This document shows positions 60,815-64,000 of a stretch of DNA of 64,000 nucleotides, one piece after another. The notes below the pieces were generated by a model. The model was not told the DNA's origin and did not search any database. It was given only the letters and a program-made list of their open reading frames with translations. Every line of letters starts with the position of its first letter. Positions within the stretch are counted from its first letter, which is position 1. Source of the stretch: Tubiluchus corallicola (lineage: Eukaryota > Priapulida > Priapulimorpha > Priapulimorphida > Tubiluchidae); NCBI GenBank assembly GCA_030141605.1, contig JAQGDQ010000725.1, positions 20,001-84,000 on the forward strand, written 5' to 3'. The position numbers and the translations under genes were made by a program.

Positions 60815-62515
60815 AAATTCTGCACAGTGCTTTCGGCACTAAAGACTAAATTCCGTACAGTGTTTTCGGCACTAAAGACTAAATTATGCACAATGCTTTC
60901 AGCACTAAAGACTAAATTCAACACAGTGCTTTCAACACTAAAGACTAAATTCTGTACAGTGCTTTCGGCACCAAATACTAAATTCTGCACAGTGCTTTCT
61001 GCACTAAAGACTAAATTCTGCACAGTACTTTCGGCACAAAAGACTAAATTCTGTACAGTGTTTTCGGCAGTAAAGACTAAATTCTGCACAGTGCTTTCGG
61101 CACTAAAGACTAAATTCTGTACAGTGTTTTCGGCACTAAAGACTAAATTCTGTACAGTGTTTTCGGCACTAAAGACTAAATTCTGCACAGTGCTTTCGGC
61201 ACTAAAGACTAAATTCTGCACAGTGCTTTCGGCACTAAAGATTAAATTCTGTACAGTGTTTTCGGCACTAAAGACTAAATTCTGCATTAAAGGCTAAATT
61301 CTGTACAGTGCTTTCGGCACTAAAGATTAAATTCTGTACAGTGTTTTCGGCACTAAAGACTAAATTCTGCACAGTGTTTTCGACACTAAAGACTAAATTC
61401 TGTACAGTGTTTTCGGCACTAAAGACTAAATTCTGTACAGTGTTTTCGGCACTAAAGACTAAATTCTGCACAGTGCTTTCGGCACTAAAGACTAAATTCT
61501 GCACAGTGCTTTCGGCACTAAAGATTAAATTCTGTACAGTGTTTTCGGCACTAAAGACTAAATTCTGCACTAAAGGCTAAATTCTGTACAGTGCTTTCGG
61601 CACTAAAGATTGAATTCTGTACAGTGTTTTCGACACTAAAGACTAAATTCTGCACAGTGCTTTCGGCACTAAAGACTAAATTCTGTACAGTGTTTTCGGC
61701 ACTAAAGATTAAATTCTGAACAGTGCTTTCGGCACTAAAGACTAAATTCTGTACAGTGTTTTCGGCAGTAAAGACTAAATTCTGCACAGTGCTTTCGGCA
61801 CTAAAGACTAAATTCTGTACAGTGTTTTCGGCACTAAAGACTAAATTCTGTACTAAAGGCTAAATTCTGTACAGTGCTTTCGGCACTAAAGATTGAATTC
61901 TGTACAGTGTTTTCGGCACTAAAGACTAAATTCTGCACAGTGCTTTCGGCACTAAAGACTAAATTCTGTACAGTGTTTTCGGCACTAAAGACTAAATTCT
62001 GAACAGTGTTTTCGGCACTAAAGACTAAATTCTGCACAGTGCTTTCGGCACTAAAGATTAAATTCTGTACAGTGTTTTCGGCACTAAAGACTAAATTCTG
62101 CACTAAAGGCTAAATTCTGTACAGTGCTTTCGGACTAAAGATTGAATTCTGTACAGTGTTTTCGGCACTAAAGACTAAATTCTGCACAGTGCTTTCGGCA
62201 CTAAAGACTAAATTCTGTACAGTGTTTTCGGCACTAAAGATTAAATTCTGAACAGCGTTTTCGGCACTAAAGACTAAATTCTGCACAGTGCTTTCGGCAC
62301 TAAATACTAAATTCTGCACACTGCTTTTGGCACTAAATACTAAATTCTGTACAGTGCTTTCGGCACTAAAGACTAAATTCTGTACAGTGCTTTAGGCATT
62401 AAAGACTAAACTCTGTACAGTGCTTTCGGCACTAAAGACTAAATTCTGTACAGTGCTTTCGGCATTAAAGACTAAATTCTGTACAATGCTTTAGGCACTA
62501 AAGACTAAATTCTAT
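60815..62515. repeat. 33-bp satellite, about 51 copies, with higher-order blocks
   Basis: The unit is taaattctgtacagtgcttt then cggcactaaagac; AGTGC, TTTCG, GCACT within it is a 5-bp stem with a 5-base loop. Since 33 is divisible by three, both strands stay open as 11-residue repeats (KTKFCTVLSAL, NLVFSAESTVQ), broken only at short units. Those short units, of about 19 bp (ctaaaggctaaattctg), lie at 61286, 61569, 61852 and 62102. This gives block lengths of 283, 283 and 250 bp. No start, signal or splice evidence for expression. Confidence 0.95.
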
Positions 62516-62662
62516 TATCACGTCGAAAACTTGAATTTAAGTTTTGATTCGTTTGTTTATTTTCTGCTCAGATAGGAAGGGAGAGACATTGTATCAAATT
62601 AAATTTATCTAAAAAGTTCTTCTCGAAAAGATTTATGATTAATATTTGGTGATTTGGTGATT

Positions 62663-62711
<49 letters not shown>

Positions 62712-62837
62712 ATAATATTATATATTATATATATATATATAAATGTCTTTCCGATATTTTTTATTTCATTAGGCAGTAAGCCGCGAACGCCCCACATCTA
62801 CTACTTAAAACACGTTTTTAAGGAGACTACCTTAAGG
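62516..62837. repeat. Unassigned spacer with (TA)n run at 62668-62742
   Basis: The TA run includes an attattataatattatat patch. The rest is unassigned. Confidence 0.8.
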
Positions 62838-62985
<148 letters not shown>

Positions 62986-63725
62986 TTTATTTAAAATTTG
63001 AAATTATACACATGTACAAATATTTACATAATGTACATACAGTGACCGTCCATTTGCAGGTATGGTTAAAAAAAACTTTTGTAAATAAAAATAGCTGTTA
63101 CATTCATAAGACTTTTATATACCAATAAATCACGGATTTCGTACCTCAAAATAATATAAGAACAACTAAAATCAAATAGCACTGTTTACACAAAACGACC
63201 TGTATAATCTAAAAGTGACTAGAAACAGAAAAATTAGATGTCTACGGATTTGTTCTGTTACGCAAAGTTCAATATTTTATACTAAAGTTTGTAAAAACGA
63301 ATCACAAACTAACTCAGTGAAAGCATCTAGCAGGTCTTTGTCACGAGCGGTATAAATTTTACTAATGTTTTGAGATTGTAGGATATTTGCGAGCGCTAAT
63401 CTTTTATTTTCATCGACCAGAGTACAATTAAAAAGCAAATGTTAAACTGTTTGTGCTTCCTCTGAACATATACAGGCATTTTCATGCATGTATCCAATTT
63501 TACAAAGAAAATCTTTAAAGTTGCCTTGTCCTAGTAAAATACTACAAGATAGTTTTTCTAACCTTCTGCTACCTGTATGAAAAGGAAGGTCTAGTGGAGT
63601 TAAAAATACATTTTCAGGAAGAATAGATAACTCCTGGCATTGGTAGCGAGTACGGCATCTATTTTTCCATAGGTGTAATATAAACTGCTCAATATATGGT
63701 ATAGGAACATGTATATTAATTATAA
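62986..63725 (-). mobile_element. LINE C-terminal fragment with (AAT)n tail
   Basis: The minus strand translates as ELSILPENVFLTPLDLPFHT, then KLSCSILLGQGNFKDFLCKI and NACICSEEAQTV, a stop, and HLLFNCTLVDENKRLA, followed by DLLDAFTELVC. GQGNFKDFL plus the Cys/His pattern is the C-terminal tail of a Jockey/I-type LINE. A UTR of about 300 bp leads to ctttattt (complement of AATAAAG) and the ATT tract. One in-frame stop in the Cys/His motif marks it as dead. Confidence 0.8.
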
Positions 63726-63839
63726 CACATCTTCAGCTTGTCATCCTTAGTTTAGATAACCTTCTCTGCTCCATAAATATAACTTGGCAGGTACTTTTGC
63801 CTGCAGATTTAAAGGTAAAAAGAGAATTTTAATGCATGT

Positions 63840-64000
63840 CCCCAAAAATTTAAACACAAGGTTATATTACGTAGTGTTACACTTAGCTGTCTGAAAGACT
63901 TATGTTACTAGCAGAAAGAAATTTCTTAGCAATTTAAAATGTTCGTGCATTCTGGTAAAATGCCACTGTGTCACCTTCCCAGTGTGCACCACTGACACAC
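63840..64000 (-). mobile_element. Family B element running off the window
   Basis: The phrases gtctgaaagacttatgttac and tcccagtgtgcaccactgac are the reverse of those at 33.5 kb. The element is cut by the window end. Confidence 0.6.

Noticed and set aside
60761-62319. 11-residue repeat proteins on both strands
   Set aside because: The 33-bp unit is divisible by three and stop-free. Both strands open equally and the frame breaks at each short unit, so this is satellite DNA.

Overview
The window is animal (metazoan) nuclear DNA. It is AT-rich, gene-poor and full of tandem arrays, microsatellites, truncated non-LTR retrotransposons (LINEs) and short TTAA-flanked DNA-transposon-like elements. The only host coding sequence I can support is the last exon of a Hox gene on the minus strand (48562-48929). 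It carries a complete 60-residue homeodomain followed by the KLPNTKNV tail of the Hox4/Deformed class. The homeodomain wording ([15 protein letters not shown], not the insect HTLVLSERQ form) fits a lophotrochozoan such as a mollusc or annelid. That placement is inference, and the species cannot be read from the sequence.

Layout. 0-6 kb is almost pure tandem DNA: an (ATC/CGT)n tract, a 23-bp array built from two ~748-bp blocks, and a 79-bp satellite of about 35 copies. 6-11 kb holds an RTE-like LINE tail, two family A elements, one family B element with a LINE inside it, and a hAT-like terminus. 11.6-14.6 kb has a 23-bp array, a trinucleotide tract, a 24-bp array and a 5S rRNA-derived sequence. 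16-21.5 kb has a (CA)n tract, an I-like LINE tail with RNase H, family A and B copies, a 35-bp array and a TTAA-flanked 457-bp element (family D) nested at a family B end. 22.3-27 kb is a ~770-bp (AGT)n tract, a LINE tail, (AAT)n arrays and a tRNA-like SINE candidate. 28-32 kb has three inverted-repeat structures. 35.5-45 kb has more family A and D copies, a 564-bp TTAA element, LINE debris, tetranucleotide arrays and a 72-bp satellite made from family A termini. 48.5 kb is the Hox exon. 49-64 kb is again arrays plus family A, B and C copies and several LINE fragments.

The genes do not form a pathway here. One developmental regulator sits in a repeat-invaded intergenic or intronic landscape. 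The most interesting content is structural: at least four short-element families bounded by TTAA, two of them with CCC-starting tips and subterminal palindromes (piggyBac-like by inference); several LINE insertions with exact target-site duplications; and a satellite that appears to have grown out of a transposon end. I see no operon, CRISPR array, viral gene or prokaryotic feature. Family letters A-D are my own labels for repeats found by comparing parts of this window. Element limits are by eye and may be off by several bases unless a target-site duplication is given.
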